Of a stretch of 48,344 nucleotides of DNA, positions 33,071-42,625 are shown piece after piece. The stretch covers positions 1 through 48,344 of the forward strand of contig CAZADS010000036.1 of NCBI GenBank assembly GCA_964483985.1, in the 5' to 3' direction. Below the pieces are notes generated by a model that saw only the letters and a program-made list of their open reading frames with translations, ran no database searches and was not told the origin of the DNA. Made by a program: the position numbers and the translations under genes. Within the stretch, counting starts at the first letter, position 1, and every line of letters begins with the position of its first letter. Origin of the DNA: CAZADS01 sp964483985 (GTDB lineage: Bacteria > Pseudomonadota > Alphaproteobacteria > Thalassobaculales > Thalassobaculaceae).

Positions 33071-34001
33071 ATCTATCCCTTTGTCACAACAACTAACCCT
33101 TGATCATGTTGGTCATTTTGTTGCTGATATTCAAGCAGCACATTCCGCCCTTCATGGTTTGGGGTTCATTCCAACACCCAGAGTGCTCGACAAACATCAA
33201 CTTCAAGATAAAAGCCAATGTGTAACAACAGGGATACAGACACACTCCTATATGTTAGAAGAAGGCTATATTGAAATTTCCCACATCAATGACCCTAAAC
33301 TACCCATAGCGAAATACCATAAGCAAAAAGTCCAAAGGTATATTGGTATCCACAAGCTTGCCTTTGGAACTAATTACCCTGAAGAAACGCAAGGGCGCCT
33401 TACCTTAAACGGTTTTCACCCTTTACCCTTGGATATATTAAACCGTGATCGTCTCGCCAAAAGAGGTGCAAATAGCAATGACCGCGCTACAATTTGTCGC
33501 GTGCGCGAGGAGGATATGCCAGAGGGTGATACTCTTTTTATCAAGCACCATACAGCCTTATCCACGCGGCACCCCTACTGGATTAAACATCCAAACCAGA
33601 TTAAGAAACTCCGTGACGTAATTATGGCTGTTGAAGATCCGAATGAAGTAGTCGGTCGATACAGTTGGTTCTTGAATAATGGCAGCCCAAAGAAATTGGC
33701 TGATAATGGATGGCGTATTCAGTTGGAACGAGGAAGTTTGATAATCTGTGATAAAAAAGGACTGTCCAAAATTCTTCCCGGAATAGAAAGCCCATCATTA
33801 CCATATTTAGCAGGATATAGTCTCCTAACTGCAGATATACGTAAAACGAAACGGTTTTTTGATAACCATCAGGTTTCTTATGAAACTCCGAGTCGTGGGC
33901 TTCTACGATTGGATTTATGTAAGCACGTCGGCGGCACACTTCTTATTGCCGAAGAAGAAACTTATTTTCAGTGGGCAGAAGCAAATGTTTTTAATACATA
34001 A
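33057..34001 (+). CDS. VOC (glyoxalase-like) superfamily protein
   Basis: The 314-residue protein has two beta-alpha-beta-beta-beta-like modules of the vicinal oxygen chelate superfamily and resembles the Glyoxalase_3 group. The first begins with LTLDHVGHFVADIQAAHSAL and GLGFIPTPR, with a candidate metal His and the glutamates of GYIEISHIND. The second starts near DVIMAVEDPNEVVGRYSWFL. Activity and substrate are unknown. It overlaps the preceding small membrane protein by 14 bases and ends 5 bases from the convergent gyrB stop. Confidence 0.8.
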   Translation: MKTDKSIPLSQQLTLDHVGHFVADIQAAHSALHGLGFIPTPRVLDKHQLQDKSQCVTTGIQTHSYMLEEGYIEISHINDPKLPIAKYHKQKVQRYIGIHKLAFGTNYPEETQGRLTLNGFHPLPLDILNRDRLAKRGANSNDRATICRVREEDMPEGDTLFIKHHTALSTRHPYWIKHPNQIKKLRDVIMAVEDPNEVVGRYSWFLNNGSPKKLADNGWRIQLERGSLIICDKKGLSKILPGIESPSLPYLAGYSLLTADIRKTKRFFDNHQVSYETPSRGLLRLDLCKHVGGTLLIAEEETYFQWAEANVFNT

Positions 34002-34006
34002 CTAAA

Positions 34007-36436
34007 TCAAACGTCCAGATTCGCCACCTTTAATGCGTTATCTTGTATGAATTCACGTCTGGGCTCAACCAAATCCCCCATCAAAGTGGAAAAAACTTGT
34101 TTTGCTTCTTCAATATGCTGCACTTTAACCTGCAGTAAAGTTCTTTGATTAACGTCAAGCGTAGTTTCCCAGAGTTGCTCTGGGTTCATTTCTCCTAGCC
34201 CTTTATAGCGATTTATGGTTAATCCTTTGCGACCAGTTTCTTGTATTAGTTCCGTCAGTGCTACCGGGCCCTCAATTAAGTATTCGCCATCTCTAATTAA
34301 AAGGTTAGCGGGTTTACCATAAATTTCTTGCAATTCGACTACCATAGAATCCAACCTTCGAGCCTCGGGAGTACGAATTAACACAGAATCTATTCGATAT
34401 CTCTCAGACACGCCGCGTACAGTGCGTTCGAACAAAATTTCACCACCAACCTCGTCAAAATTCCCTGTCCATCCACGCTCAATATCGTCCGACAGCCTGT
34501 CCAAGCGTTGAGCTATATACGATGCAGCTTCGTCTGCGTGATTAAAACCTTGAGGCCCCATTATACCAGCAATCGCACACTGCTCCACTACCAGTCGGGA
34601 ACCAACGCGTCGAACCAGAACATCAATCATATTTCGCGCTTCACGAGCCCTTTCGATTACACCGATAAGGTCCGGACCGGCCATCTGAGCTCCACTAGAC
34701 AGGGTTAGTGTTGCGCCATCGCTGCCATTACGGGTCAAATAATCCTCCAATGCTTTATCATCTTTAAGATAAGCCTCTGTTTGCCCTCTTTTAGCTCGAT
34801 AAAGTGGGGGTTGAGCGATGTAAAGATAACCAGCCTCAACAATCTGAGGCATTTGGCGAAAGAAAAACGTTAACAATAAGGTTCGGATATGAGAGCCATC
34901 TACATCGGCATCGGTCATAATGATTATTTTGTGATATCGAATCTTGGAAATATCAAATTCCTCTGTGCCTATACTAGTACCCAAAGCAGTTATAAGAGTG
35001 CCAATTTCTTGACTTGATAACATTTTATCGAAACGCGCTCGTTCTACATTAAGAATTTTACCGCGAAGCGGTAATATTGCTTGAGTGCGTCTTTCTCTAC
35101 CTTGTTTAGCAGAACCCCCAGCGGAGTCTCCTTCTACTAGAAATAATTCGGCCAAAGCCGGATCCCGTTCTTGGCAATCCGCAAGTTTTCCTGGGAGACT
35201 AGAAATGTCCAAAGCCCCTTTTCTCCGTGTTAATTCACGAGCTTTGCGCGCCGCTTCGCGCGCCGCAGCAGCTTCGTAAGCTTTCGAGGCAATCTTGCGC
35301 GCATCTGACGGATGTTCTTCAAACCATTGTCTAAGACGATCCCCTACTATTGATTCCACAATCGGTCTGACCTCCGACGAGACCAGTTTATCCTTAGTTT
35401 GTGACGAAAATTTCGGATCTGGTACTTTCACAGACAAAACACATGTAAGTCCTTCTCTGGCATCATCCCCACTAAGCTGAGTTTTTTCCTTTTTGGCAAT
35501 TCCGCTTTCTAAAGCATATCCATTCACCGTACGCGTCAAAGCGCCCCTAAAACCCGCCAAATGCGTTCCTCCGTCTCTTTGCGGTATATTATTGGTAAAG
35601 CATAGCATGGTTTCGTGATAACTATCGGTCCACTGCATAGCCAATTCTATATTGACGCCGTCCCGTTCTGAACCAATAACGATGGGGGAATGAATTGATT
35701 GATGATTTCTATCTAAATATTCTACAAATGCTGTAAGACCTCCATCATATTGCAAATCGATTACCACTGGTTCCGCCTGCCGATTGTCTCTTAATTGAAT
35801 GTGAACCCCCGAATTTAAAAACGCCAGTTCCCGCAAACGGTGTTCCAAACGCGACAATTCAAATTTAATGTTGGTAAAAGTCTGGGAAGACGGCGTGAAA
35901 GTAATTTCCGTTCCTGATTTACCCTCCACATCGCCAACGATCGCTAAACCTGCCTCCGGCTCACCATGCCTAAATCTCATGAAATACTCTTTATCGTCCC
36001 TCCAAATTGACATTTCTAAGGATTCTGAAAGAGCGTTCACCACAGAAATACCCACACCGTGCAATCCTCCAGAAATCTTATATGAATTCTGATTAAATTT
36101 TCCTCCGGCATGTAATTGGGTCATTATTACTTCTGCTGCAGAAACACCCTCTTCTTGATGAATATCGACCGGTATACCGCGACCATTATCGCGAACGGTA
36201 GTGGAACCGTCCCCATTTAAAATCACTTCGACTAAATCGCAATATCCCGCCAGAGATTCGTCGATAGCGTTGTCTACTACCTCGTATACCATGTGATGCA
36301 GGCCCGACCCATCATCGGTATCACCTATGTACATTCCAGGACGTTTTCGAACCGCATCTAATCCGCGAAGAACTTGAATTGATCCGGCGTCGTATTGGCC
36401 TTCACCATCTGGAATAGGGATATCAGAACTGGTCAT
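34007..36436 (-). CDS. gyrB: DNA gyrase subunit B
   Basis: GyrB is the ATPase subunit that drives negative supercoiling. The 809-residue protein has the GHKL ATPase region (RKRPGMYIGDTDDGSGLHHM, EVVDNAIDESLAGYCD, ISGGLHGVGISVVNALS), the transducer, the TOPRIM motifs ELFLVEGDSAGGSAKQGRE and IIMTDADVDGSHIRTLLLTF, and the C-terminal RYKGLGEMNPEQLWETTLD with QVFSTLMGDLVEPRREFI. Length is normal. It is the last gene of dnaA-dnaN-recF-gyrB, 34 bases after recF. Confidence 0.98.
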   Translation of the reverse strand: MTSSDIPIPDGEGQYDAGSIQVLRGLDAVRKRPGMYIGDTDDGSGLHHMVYEVVDNAIDESLAGYCDLVEVILNGDGSTTVRDNGRGIPVDIHQEEGVSAAEVIMTQLHAGGKFNQNSYKISGGLHGVGISVVNALSESLEMSIWRDDKEYFMRFRHGEPEAGLAIVGDVEGKSGTEITFTPSSQTFTNIKFELSRLEHRLRELAFLNSGVHIQLRDNRQAEPVVIDLQYDGGLTAFVEYLDRNHQSIHSPIVIGSERDGVNIELAMQWTDSYHETMLCFTNNIPQRDGGTHLAGFRGALTRTVNGYALESGIAKKEKTQLSGDDAREGLTCVLSVKVPDPKFSSQTKDKLVSSEVRPIVESIVGDRLRQWFEEHPSDARKIASKAYEAAAAREAARKARELTRRKGALDISSLPGKLADCQERDPALAELFLVEGDSAGGSAKQGRERRTQAILPLRGKILNVERARFDKMLSSQEIGTLITALGTSIGTEEFDISKIRYHKIIIMTDADVDGSHIRTLLLTFFFRQMPQIVEAGYLYIAQPPLYRAKRGQTEAYLKDDKALEDYLTRNGSDGATLTLSSGAQMAGPDLIGVIERAREARNMIDVLVRRVGSRLVVEQCAIAGIMGPQGFNHADEAASYIAQRLDRLSDDIERGWTGNFDEVGGEILFERTVRGVSERYRIDSVLIRTPEARRLDSMVVELQEIYGKPANLLIRDGEYLIEGPVALTELIQETGRKGLTINRYKGLGEMNPEQLWETTLDVNQRTLLQVKVQHIEEAKQVFSTLMGDLVEPRREFIQDNALKVANLDV

Positions 36437-36470
36437 AGAAATTGCCTATCTTTAAATTTGAATTTTTTTA

Positions 36471-37694
36471 TCATTTCCGAATTACCACGCCGTCTGAGAT
36501 TTCAAAAAATTGTGCGCGGGATTTAAGATTATCAAATAAGGAAATGTCGGTGCCGGTTAACCAAAACTGGCTTCCCAACATTTCTAAAGAATCGTATAAG
36601 GCGTCTCTTCTACACTTATCCAAATGTGCTGACACTTCATCAAGTAACATTAACGGAGCCGAACCATATTCAAATTTCAATAATTGCGAATGTGCTAAAA
36701 TGATTGCAATAAGTAATGCTTTCTGTTCCCCTGTTGAAGCCATTTTAGCGGGAACCTTTTTCCCGACATGCCAAACGGAAAAATCGCTGAGATGTGGCCC
36801 TGGGGTTTTCTCGGAAATTGCAGAGAATTCAGTTCTTTCGTTAGCTAAACAACGGCGCCACCTGTTTTCCACATCCAGAGCCGGTTCATGCATTAACCAA
36901 GTTTCAATTTGTCCTTCCACCGAAAGTATCGCTCCAGGGAATGGCCCAGTTCCGACTGCCGCCAACGGAGCCATACGACGCAATAAATCTTGACGACCTG
37001 CAGCCACTGCAACACCTAAAGTAATAATTTGTTCCTCTAAAGCAGCATGCCATCTTTCGTCTGTATAACCCTCTTTCAGCAACCTTGAGCGTTCCCGGAC
37101 AGCGTGCAAATATCGGGTTATGCGATGAGCATGCCCAGAGTCAAATGTATAAACAAGCCTATCCAGAAATTGCCTGCGTTGTTTAGCGCCTTCTAAAAAC
37201 AACCTATCCATTTGAGGCGTTAACCAAGTTAAAGCTATATACTCGGTTAGGCTAGTTTGAGACTTGAAAGAACGGTCGTCTATACGAACTATTCGCTTTT
37301 CGCTACCGTTCAATGTTCCTTTGGGATCTAGGCCAGTACCTATTTTAGTAGTCCCATATCTATCTTCTATTTCTGCGGCTATTGCCCACTCAGACGCCAT
37401 ATTATCCGCACATAGATTTTTTGGATTTCGTCCGTTGAATTTGATTGATTTAGTTAATTCGGAAAGGCGCGCTCGCCTGAGACCCCGTCCAGGGGCTAAA
37501 AAGGAAAGCGCCTCCAAAAGGTTGGTTTTTCCTGCACCGTTTAGCCCTGTCAAAACAACCGGTTTTCTAGTTAATTCTAGTCGAAGTGTCTCATAATTTC
37601 GGAACTTGCACAACGTTACTCGCCGAATCGCCGGTCCTTCTCTCGCTATTTTCCCAGTCAAAACTGGGGTTATCTTATGAGTTGATATTTTCAT
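36471..37694 (-). CDS. recF: DNA replication and repair protein RecF
   Basis: RecF is an SMC-like ATPase that helps load RecA at gaps and stalled forks. The 407-residue protein has an N-terminal VTLCKFRNYETLRLEL, the Walker A GLNGAGKTNLLEALSFL, a signature-type region STGEQKALLIAIILAHSQLL, and the Walker B/D-loop MLLDEVSAHLDKCRRDALYD. It is somewhat longer at the N-terminus than most. It lies 46 bases from dnaN and 34 bases from gyrB. Confidence 0.96.
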   Translation of the reverse strand: MKISTHKITPVLTGKIAREGPAIRRVTLCKFRNYETLRLELTRKPVVLTGLNGAGKTNLLEALSFLAPGRGLRRARLSELTKSIKFNGRNPKNLCADNMASEWAIAAEIEDRYGTTKIGTGLDPKGTLNGSEKRIVRIDDRSFKSQTSLTEYIALTWLTPQMDRLFLEGAKQRRQFLDRLVYTFDSGHAHRITRYLHAVRERSRLLKEGYTDERWHAALEEQIITLGVAVAAGRQDLLRRMAPLAAVGTGPFPGAILSVEGQIETWLMHEPALDVENRWRRCLANERTEFSAISEKTPGPHLSDFSVWHVGKKVPAKMASTGEQKALLIAIILAHSQLLKFEYGSAPLMLLDEVSAHLDKCRRDALYDSLEMLGSQFWLTGTDISLFDNLKSRAQFFEISDGVVIRK

Positions 37695-37740
37695 TTTTTA
37701 ATTAGTCGCACTGACACTTCAGCTTCAAATAGCCTATTTA

Positions 37741-38859
37741 TCAAACGCGCATTGGCATAAGGACGTATAAAGAAGTATCCTCATCTTGATCACGTACTAT
37801 TGTCGGTGATCCAGCATCCGCGAATGAAAATAATATGGCTTCTCCGCTAATTTGACCCGCGATATCAAGAAGGTACCGAGAATTAAATCCAATTTCTAAT
37901 GGCGTAGCAGAATAACTTACTTCGAGGTCTTCCTGTGCTGTTCCACTTTCTGGACTACTGGCACTCAACAATAATCTACCATCACTCAATTGTAATTTCA
38001 CAGATCGAGATTTTTCCGAAGAAATAGTTGCCACCCTATCTACAGCTTCCGCAAAGATTTTCGCATTTACTTCTAATGTTTTATCGTTTCCAGTTGGTAT
38101 CACACGATCATAATCTGGGAATGTCCCATCGATTAGTTTAGTTGTCATTATTGTATCGCCGCAACCGAAACACAACTTGGTATCTGAAAGTGAAACAGAA
38201 ATTTCTCCTTCCTTATCGTCTATGAGCTTCCTAAGTTCGCCTACAGCTTTACGCGGAACAATAACTGGCGGCATATCTTGGGCGCCATCGGGCAGCGGCA
38301 CTTCTACTCGTGCTAACCGATGTCCGTCTGTCGCAACCGCCCTCATCACTGATATTTGATTGGATTCAGTCGCATGAAAATAAATTCCGTTCAAATAATA
38401 ACGTGTTTCTTCGTTAGAAATGGCAAACCGCGTTCTATCGATCATGCTCCTAGCATCCGCTGCCGACAAATTGAAGTGATGAGGTAGTTTCTCTCCACTC
38501 ATAGTGGGAAACTCGTCAGACGGCAACGCCGGCAATACAAAGTCCGCACGACCTGCTTTTTAAGCTACTCGACCCGACTGGCCGTCCGTTTCTAAAGAAA
38601 TTTCCGAGCCTTCTGGCAATTTTCGAACTATATCGTAGAGAGTATGAGCCGGTACTGTCACTGTGCCCTCTGTAAGGACATTGCATTCAACAGATTCAAT
38701 AATATCCATGTCCATGTCAGTTGCAGTCAGACTCAGCAAATTGTCCTGAGTTCGGAGAAGGACATTTGCCAAAATGGGTATTGTGTTGCGACGTTCTACG
38801 ACGCTCTGCACATGTCCGAGCGGTCGCAGTAGAGCTGAACGGTCGATGACGGATTTCAT
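37741..38859 (-). CDS. dnaN: DNA polymerase III beta clamp, interrupted by an in-frame TAA at codon 100
   Basis: DnaN is the sliding clamp that tethers the replicase to DNA. From the ATG at 38859 (MKSVIDRSALLRPLGHVQSV) to the stop at 37741 there are 372 positions, the usual family length. All three clamp domains read in one frame: RRNTIPILANVLLRTQDNLL in domain I, EETRYYLNGIYFHATESNQI in domain II, and SRYLLDIAGQISGEAILFSF with the C-terminal LYVLMPMRV in domain III. Codon 100 is TAA (38560-38562), between GQSGRVA and KAGRADFVLPALPSDEFP. Homologues usually have a hydrophobic residue there. As dnaN is essential, a base error (TTA read as TAA) is likely; real nonsense or readthrough remains possible. 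Confidence 0.9.
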
Positions 38860-39037
38860 TAGCGTATCGTTATCCAAATGGGTCCAAAATTACGTCAAAA
38901 AGTGACAACCGAGAGTGATTATACCTCCTTGCCATCTTATATTCTGTAACTATAACATAATGCCCGCAGGAATGGAGGATTTTCGGTCAAAAATAGTCAA
39001 AATCCTTAATAGTTAAACATTTCCTTCCGGGATAACC

Positions 39038-40423
39038 TTATGTCTCCAGCATACTACGTAATAAATCAACATCTTCATTAAATTGTTTGTCTATAGACCT
39101 CAATTCATCAACTTTCTTCACTGCATGTAAAACCGTAGTATGGTCACGCCCACCAAATCGCCGCCCGATATCTGGAAGAGAGTGCTGAGTGAGTTGTTTC
39201 GCTAAATACATTGCAACTTGGCGAGGACGGGCAACGGCCCGAGAACGCCTAGCTGACTGCATTTCACCTATCTTTATTTGAAAGTGATTTGCTACCTGTT
39301 GTTGAATTTCCTCGACAGTAACTCGCCGATCATAAGCTCGGAGAAGATCATGCAATACTTCTTGAGTAGTTTCCAAAGTGATATCACGACCGACTAACGT
39401 AGCATGAGCCACTATTCGGTTCATAGCCCCTTCTAATTCTCTAACGTTAGACGTAATCTTATGAGCTAAAAACTCCAGCACTTTTGTAGAAACAGGGACT
39501 CCAAGCTTTTCAACCTTAGATTGCAAAATGCCTAGCCGGAGTTCATACGTTGTGGGGTGGATATCAGCCACTAATCCCCATCCTAGTCTAGAACGGAGCC
39601 TCTCTTCTAATCCTTCAAGATCAGTAGGTGATTTATCAGCCGATATTACGACTTGGCGATTTTGGTCGACGAGAGCGTTAAATGTGTGAAAAAATTCTTC
39701 TTGGGTTGAATCTTTACCTCCAATAAATTGAACGTCATCAATCATCAATACGTCAACCGACCTAAATTGATCCTTAAACGCCATAGTATCTTTAAAGCGA
39801 AGCGCTCTAATAAATTGATACATGAATTTTTCAGCAGAAAGATAAATTACACGTCGCGTTGGGTCCTGCCTTCTAATATCCCAGGCTATAGCATGCATTA
39901 AATGTGTTTTACCTAAACCCACACCACCATAGAGAAATAAAGGATTAAATGGAACTCCATCACTTCCAGATAAACGCTGGGCCGCGGCATAGGCTAATTC
40001 ATTTGGTTTTCCAACAACAAAATTGTCAAACGTAAATCGAGGATCCAAAGACCCTCCTAAAGCGCCCTTCGCAGATTCAGCCATCGTCAAATGATTATGT
40101 TTTAAATAATCATCTCCTAATTCCTTTCTACTTTCCGGACTTAACCGATTAACAGGTGGGCTGCTCGATATGATCTCCACGCGGGAAACCCTTTCGCTAC
40201 TCTCAGTGATCCAAGCTGCATGAATTCTATCCCGATATTGGGAAACAATGCGATCCCTCATAAATGGAGTGGGGGCTACCAGAATCACCTTGTCATTAGA
40301 AATTTTCTCAAGAGTTAGAGGCTTAAGCCAACTTCGATAAACGGATTCTCCAAATTCTTGGCGTAGCCGCGCGCGAACGCGCGCCCATTGCTTATCAGTC
40401 GAAGCGGGGAGGCCCTCAGACAT
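39038..40423 (-). CDS. dnaA: Chromosomal replication initiator DnaA
   Basis: DnaA binds and opens the origin and also acts as a transcription factor. The 461-residue protein has domain I (about 9-80, FGESVYRSWLKPLTLEKISN) and a short linker. The AAA+ core has Walker A LYGGVGLGKTHLMHAIAWD, Walker B VDVLMIDDVQFIGGKDSTQE and sensor motifs. The C-terminal helix-turn-helix carries LPDIGRRFGGRDHTTVLHAV. GGAGGAG precedes the ATG. It precedes dnaN by 178 bases; a 616-base gap lies upstream. Confidence 0.98.
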   Translation of the reverse strand: MSEGLPASTDKQWARVRARLRQEFGESVYRSWLKPLTLEKISNDKVILVAPTPFMRDRIVSQYRDRIHAAWITESSERVSRVEIISSSPPVNRLSPESRKELGDDYLKHNHLTMAESAKGALGGSLDPRFTFDNFVVGKPNELAYAAAQRLSGSDGVPFNPLFLYGGVGLGKTHLMHAIAWDIRRQDPTRRVIYLSAEKFMYQFIRALRFKDTMAFKDQFRSVDVLMIDDVQFIGGKDSTQEEFFHTFNALVDQNRQVVISADKSPTDLEGLEERLRSRLGWGLVADIHPTTYELRLGILQSKVEKLGVPVSTKVLEFLAHKITSNVRELEGAMNRIVAHATLVGRDITLETTQEVLHDLLRAYDRRVTVEEIQQQVANHFQIKIGEMQSARRSRAVARPRQVAMYLAKQLTQHSLPDIGRRFGGRDHTTVLHAVKKVDELRSIDKQFNEDVDLLRSMLET

Positions 40424-41039
40424 TATGCTCCTCCAACCAAATCGGTATCAGCACATATTTGCCATAACGATGATAAACCAGCATGCCCAATCGCTCCCAA
40501 CAAAACGCGCCGATTTTACCGATGCAAAACAACATCATCGAAAACCGACACAACTCGCTCCTTCTACCTCTACTACATCCGGCCAATTTCACGCCGGTTC
40601 AACGTAAGACCAATAAAACGTTATTTCCTTGTAACAAGCGCCGGTAAAGATTAACCAATTCTAGAACCGATATTTTTCATAGTTTGTTTTTTACTAATAT
40701 ACCATTTAACTAATTAAGATTTATCTTCGACCTTTCTCAATTATTATTAAAAATAATATCAAAAAGCTTACCGGGGCATTTTGGTAATTTTTAAGCGTAA
40801 TTCGATCATGTTTTTGACACGTTAGCTATGACGTGCTCTCCATGCAACCATGGAGAAGAAAAAAATGGAAAAAAGCTGTTTTTTTCTTATTGCAACGCTA
40901 AAGACATCACACAACGCCGTCCTAAAATAGGCAATTATAGATTAGAATTGCTAATGGCCACATGTGACGATAAATTATTTAACTATGCTGTTGATTGACA
41001 AAACCTGTTCCCCCAAAACAAACAATGGTGGATTGCCAG
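40424..41039. other. Long intergenic region between rpsT and dnaA
   Basis: This 616-base gap holds the dnaA control region and the end of the rpsT transcript. It is very AT-rich. Visible structures are a stem GCAATT/AATTGC (40931-40936, 40946-40951), a perfect TCTCCATG/CATGGAGA hairpin with a CAAC loop (40838-40857), and an A-tract/T-tract inverted repeat AAGAAAAAAA/TTTTTTTCTT next to it (about 40856-40888). I see no consensus DnaA boxes (TTATCCACA or close), so there is no support for an origin here. No coding frame looks real. Confidence 0.6.
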
Positions 41040-41306
41040 TCAACTCGCCATTGCTTTGATACTGCGCGATAGTCTTGACAACTTCCTTGATGCAGTATTT
41101 GTATGAATCAGACCTTTAATAACCCCGCGATGCAATTCAGGTTGAGCCAAACGATAGGCAGTGGCTGCTCCTTCTTTATCGCCTGCTGCTATGGCAGCTT
41201 CAACTTTGTTAATAAACGTCCGAACCCGCGAAACGCGCGCATGATTAATAACACGACGTTTTTCATTTCTGCGTATGCGTTTTTTCGCTGACTGATGCTG
41301 AGCCAT
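41040..41306 (-). CDS. rpsT: 30S ribosomal protein S20
   Basis: S20 binds 16S rRNA early in small-subunit assembly. The 88-residue basic helical protein starts MAQHQSAKKRIRRNEKRRVI and contains the family segments NHARVSRVRTFINKVEAAIA and LIHTNTASRKLSRLSRSIKA. A strong promoter lies just upstream. rpsT immediately upstream of dnaA on the same strand is the normal alphaproteobacterial arrangement. Confidence 0.97.
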   Translation of the reverse strand: MAQHQSAKKRIRRNEKRRVINHARVSRVRTFINKVEAAIAAGDKEGAATAYRLAQPELHRGVIKGLIHTNTASRKLSRLSRSIKAMAS

Positions 41307-41346
41307 ATAATTAATCCATAATTTGGCATTGACCTATACAACGCGG

Positions 41347-41375
41347 GTTATAGCCAGAGTATTCAAGAAGGTCAA
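41347..41375 (-). promoter_or_regulatory. Strong sigma-70-type promoter of rpsT
   Basis: TTGACC (41370-41375) and TATAAC (41347-41352) are separated by 17 bases on the minus strand. Transcription would begin near 41340, about 35 bases before the rpsT ATG. The pattern matches the rpmH promoter of this window closely. Confidence 0.82.
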
Positions 41376-41394
41376 CGATGATTAAGGGACAGTT

Positions 41395-42171
41395 TTATCT
41401 ATGCTTAAAATTAGGTTGCCGCTTTTCAACAAACGCAACCATGCCCTCCTTTTGATCCTCTGTAGCAAATGTAGAATGAAACAATCTACGCTCGAACCTC
41501 ACACCCTCGGCCAAAGTCGTTTCATAAGATCGATTTACCGACTCTTTTGCCATCATAACTGACGGTCGCGACAGATTCGCGATTCTATTAGCGACCTTCA
41601 AAGTTTCTTCCATTAAGTCTGAAAGAGGTACAATTCGACTAACCAGTCCTGCCCTCTCCGCCTCCTCAACATCCATCATCCTGCCTGTCAGGCACATATC
41701 CATTGCTTTTGCTTTTCCTACAAACCGAGTGAGTCTTTGGGTTCCCCCAGCCCCAGGAATTGTACCAATCGTTATCTCGGGTTGACCAAATTTCGCATTA
41801 TCCGCAGCAATGATAAAATCACACATCATAGCTATTTCGCATCCACCGCCCAACGCATAACCCGAAACTGCTGCTATGATTGGTTTTCTGACTTTTGCTA
41901 CGTGTTCCCATGTAGCAGTAACAAAATCTTGGAGATATGCATCCATATACGTCTTATGTTGCATCTCTTTTATATCTGCCCCTGCTGCAAACGCTTTTTC
42001 GCTTCCTGTAATTATCACGCATCCAACGTTATCATTGGTATCAAAGTCTATCAGTGCATTTTGTAATTCTGCCGCCAAAGCACTAGATAAAGCATTGAGA
42101 GACTTGGGACGATTTAAAGTTATAACTCCAACCTGACCTTTTGTTTCAACTATAATATGCTCATATCCCAT
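41395..42171 (-). CDS. Enoyl-CoA hydratase (crotonase family)
   Basis: This enzyme hydrates trans-2-enoyl-CoA in beta-oxidation or short-chain acyl-CoA metabolism. In the 258-residue protein the oxyanion-hole loops are FAAGADIKEM and ALGGGCEIAMMCDFIIAADN. Both catalytic glutamates are present, in GGGCE and in KFGQPEITIGTIPGAGGTQR, as in true short-chain enoyl-CoA hydratases. AAAGGA lies upstream of the ATG. It stands between mutM and rpsT, a position it shares in many alphaproteobacteria. Confidence 0.94.
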   Translation of the reverse strand: MGYEHIIVETKGQVGVITLNRPKSLNALSSALAAELQNALIDFDTNDNVGCVIITGSEKAFAAGADIKEMQHKTYMDAYLQDFVTATWEHVAKVRKPIIAAVSGYALGGGCEIAMMCDFIIAADNAKFGQPEITIGTIPGAGGTQRLTRFVGKAKAMDMCLTGRMMDVEEAERAGLVSRIVPLSDLMEETLKVANRIANLSRPSVMMAKESVNRSYETTLAEGVRFERRLFHSTFATEDQKEGMVAFVEKRQPNFKHR

Positions 42172-42221
42172 AACGGTTTTCCTTTTTTACGTCGAAAAAT
42201 TTAGCTTGATATATAACAAAT

Positions 42222-42608
42222 TCACTCTGGCGTTAGAGAGAACCGAACAATCTGCTCCGAGGTATCATTAAATATATCAACCACCAAAACTTCTCCCTCT
42301 CGAAAGAATACCCCGTCCGATCGCCTAACCCAGCCAAGCTCTGACAAAGCAGCCTTGTAAAACTCCATGATATCTATTCGGTTTCGCGAAGTCCGAGTAT
42401 AAGTCACCACGATACGCCCATCAGGAGTAACGAAAATAACATTGGTATCTGGAACCTCATTCATATCCGGCATCAACGGTAAATCCGGAAATCCCGTTAT
42501 AAAATCGTTGGCTGCCCTTATTTTTCCAGCTGGAAAATGGCAATTAATGGCCAAAACGACGACAAATGCTACAAATCGTAAGCTAAAAATTTTGAATACC
42601 CTCAACAT
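42222..42608 (-). CDS. Conserved exported protein of unknown function next to mutM
   Basis: The 128-residue protein has an N-terminal signal peptide (about 8-32, FSLRFVAFVVVLAINCHF and cleavage near IRAA). A small domain follows with FPDLPLMPDMNEVPDTNVIF, TPDGRIVVTYTRTSRNRIDI and EFYKAALSELGWVRRSDGVF. I recognise this as a short protein often found between mutM and the enoyl-CoA hydratase gene in alphaproteobacteria, but it has no known function. It follows mutM by 17 bases on the same strand. Confidence 0.75.
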   Translation of the reverse strand: MLRVFKIFSLRFVAFVVVLAINCHFPAGKIRAANDFITGFPDLPLMPDMNEVPDTNVIFVTPDGRIVVTYTRTSRNRIDIMEFYKAALSELGWVRRSDGVFFREGEVLVVDIFNDTSEQIVRFSLTPE

Positions 42609-42625
42609 TGAACGATGCTTCTACC

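Noticed and set aside
38560..38562. Genetic-code change with TAA read as an amino acid
   Set aside because: Many genes in the window, such as lgt, gyrB's neighbours and trmL, end at TAA exactly where their families end, so TAA is a normal stop.
38533..38565. Programmed frameshift in dnaN near the A-run after the TAA
   Set aside because: The protein continues in the same frame after the stop, so a frameshift would leave the correct frame rather than restore it.
40388..40654. 88-codon plus-strand frame overlapping the dnaA start
   Set aside because: It overlaps dnaA antisense and shows no protein-like pattern.
40424..41039. Chromosomal origin between rpsT and dnaA
   Set aside because: No consensus DnaA boxes were found by eye; AT-richness alone is not enough.
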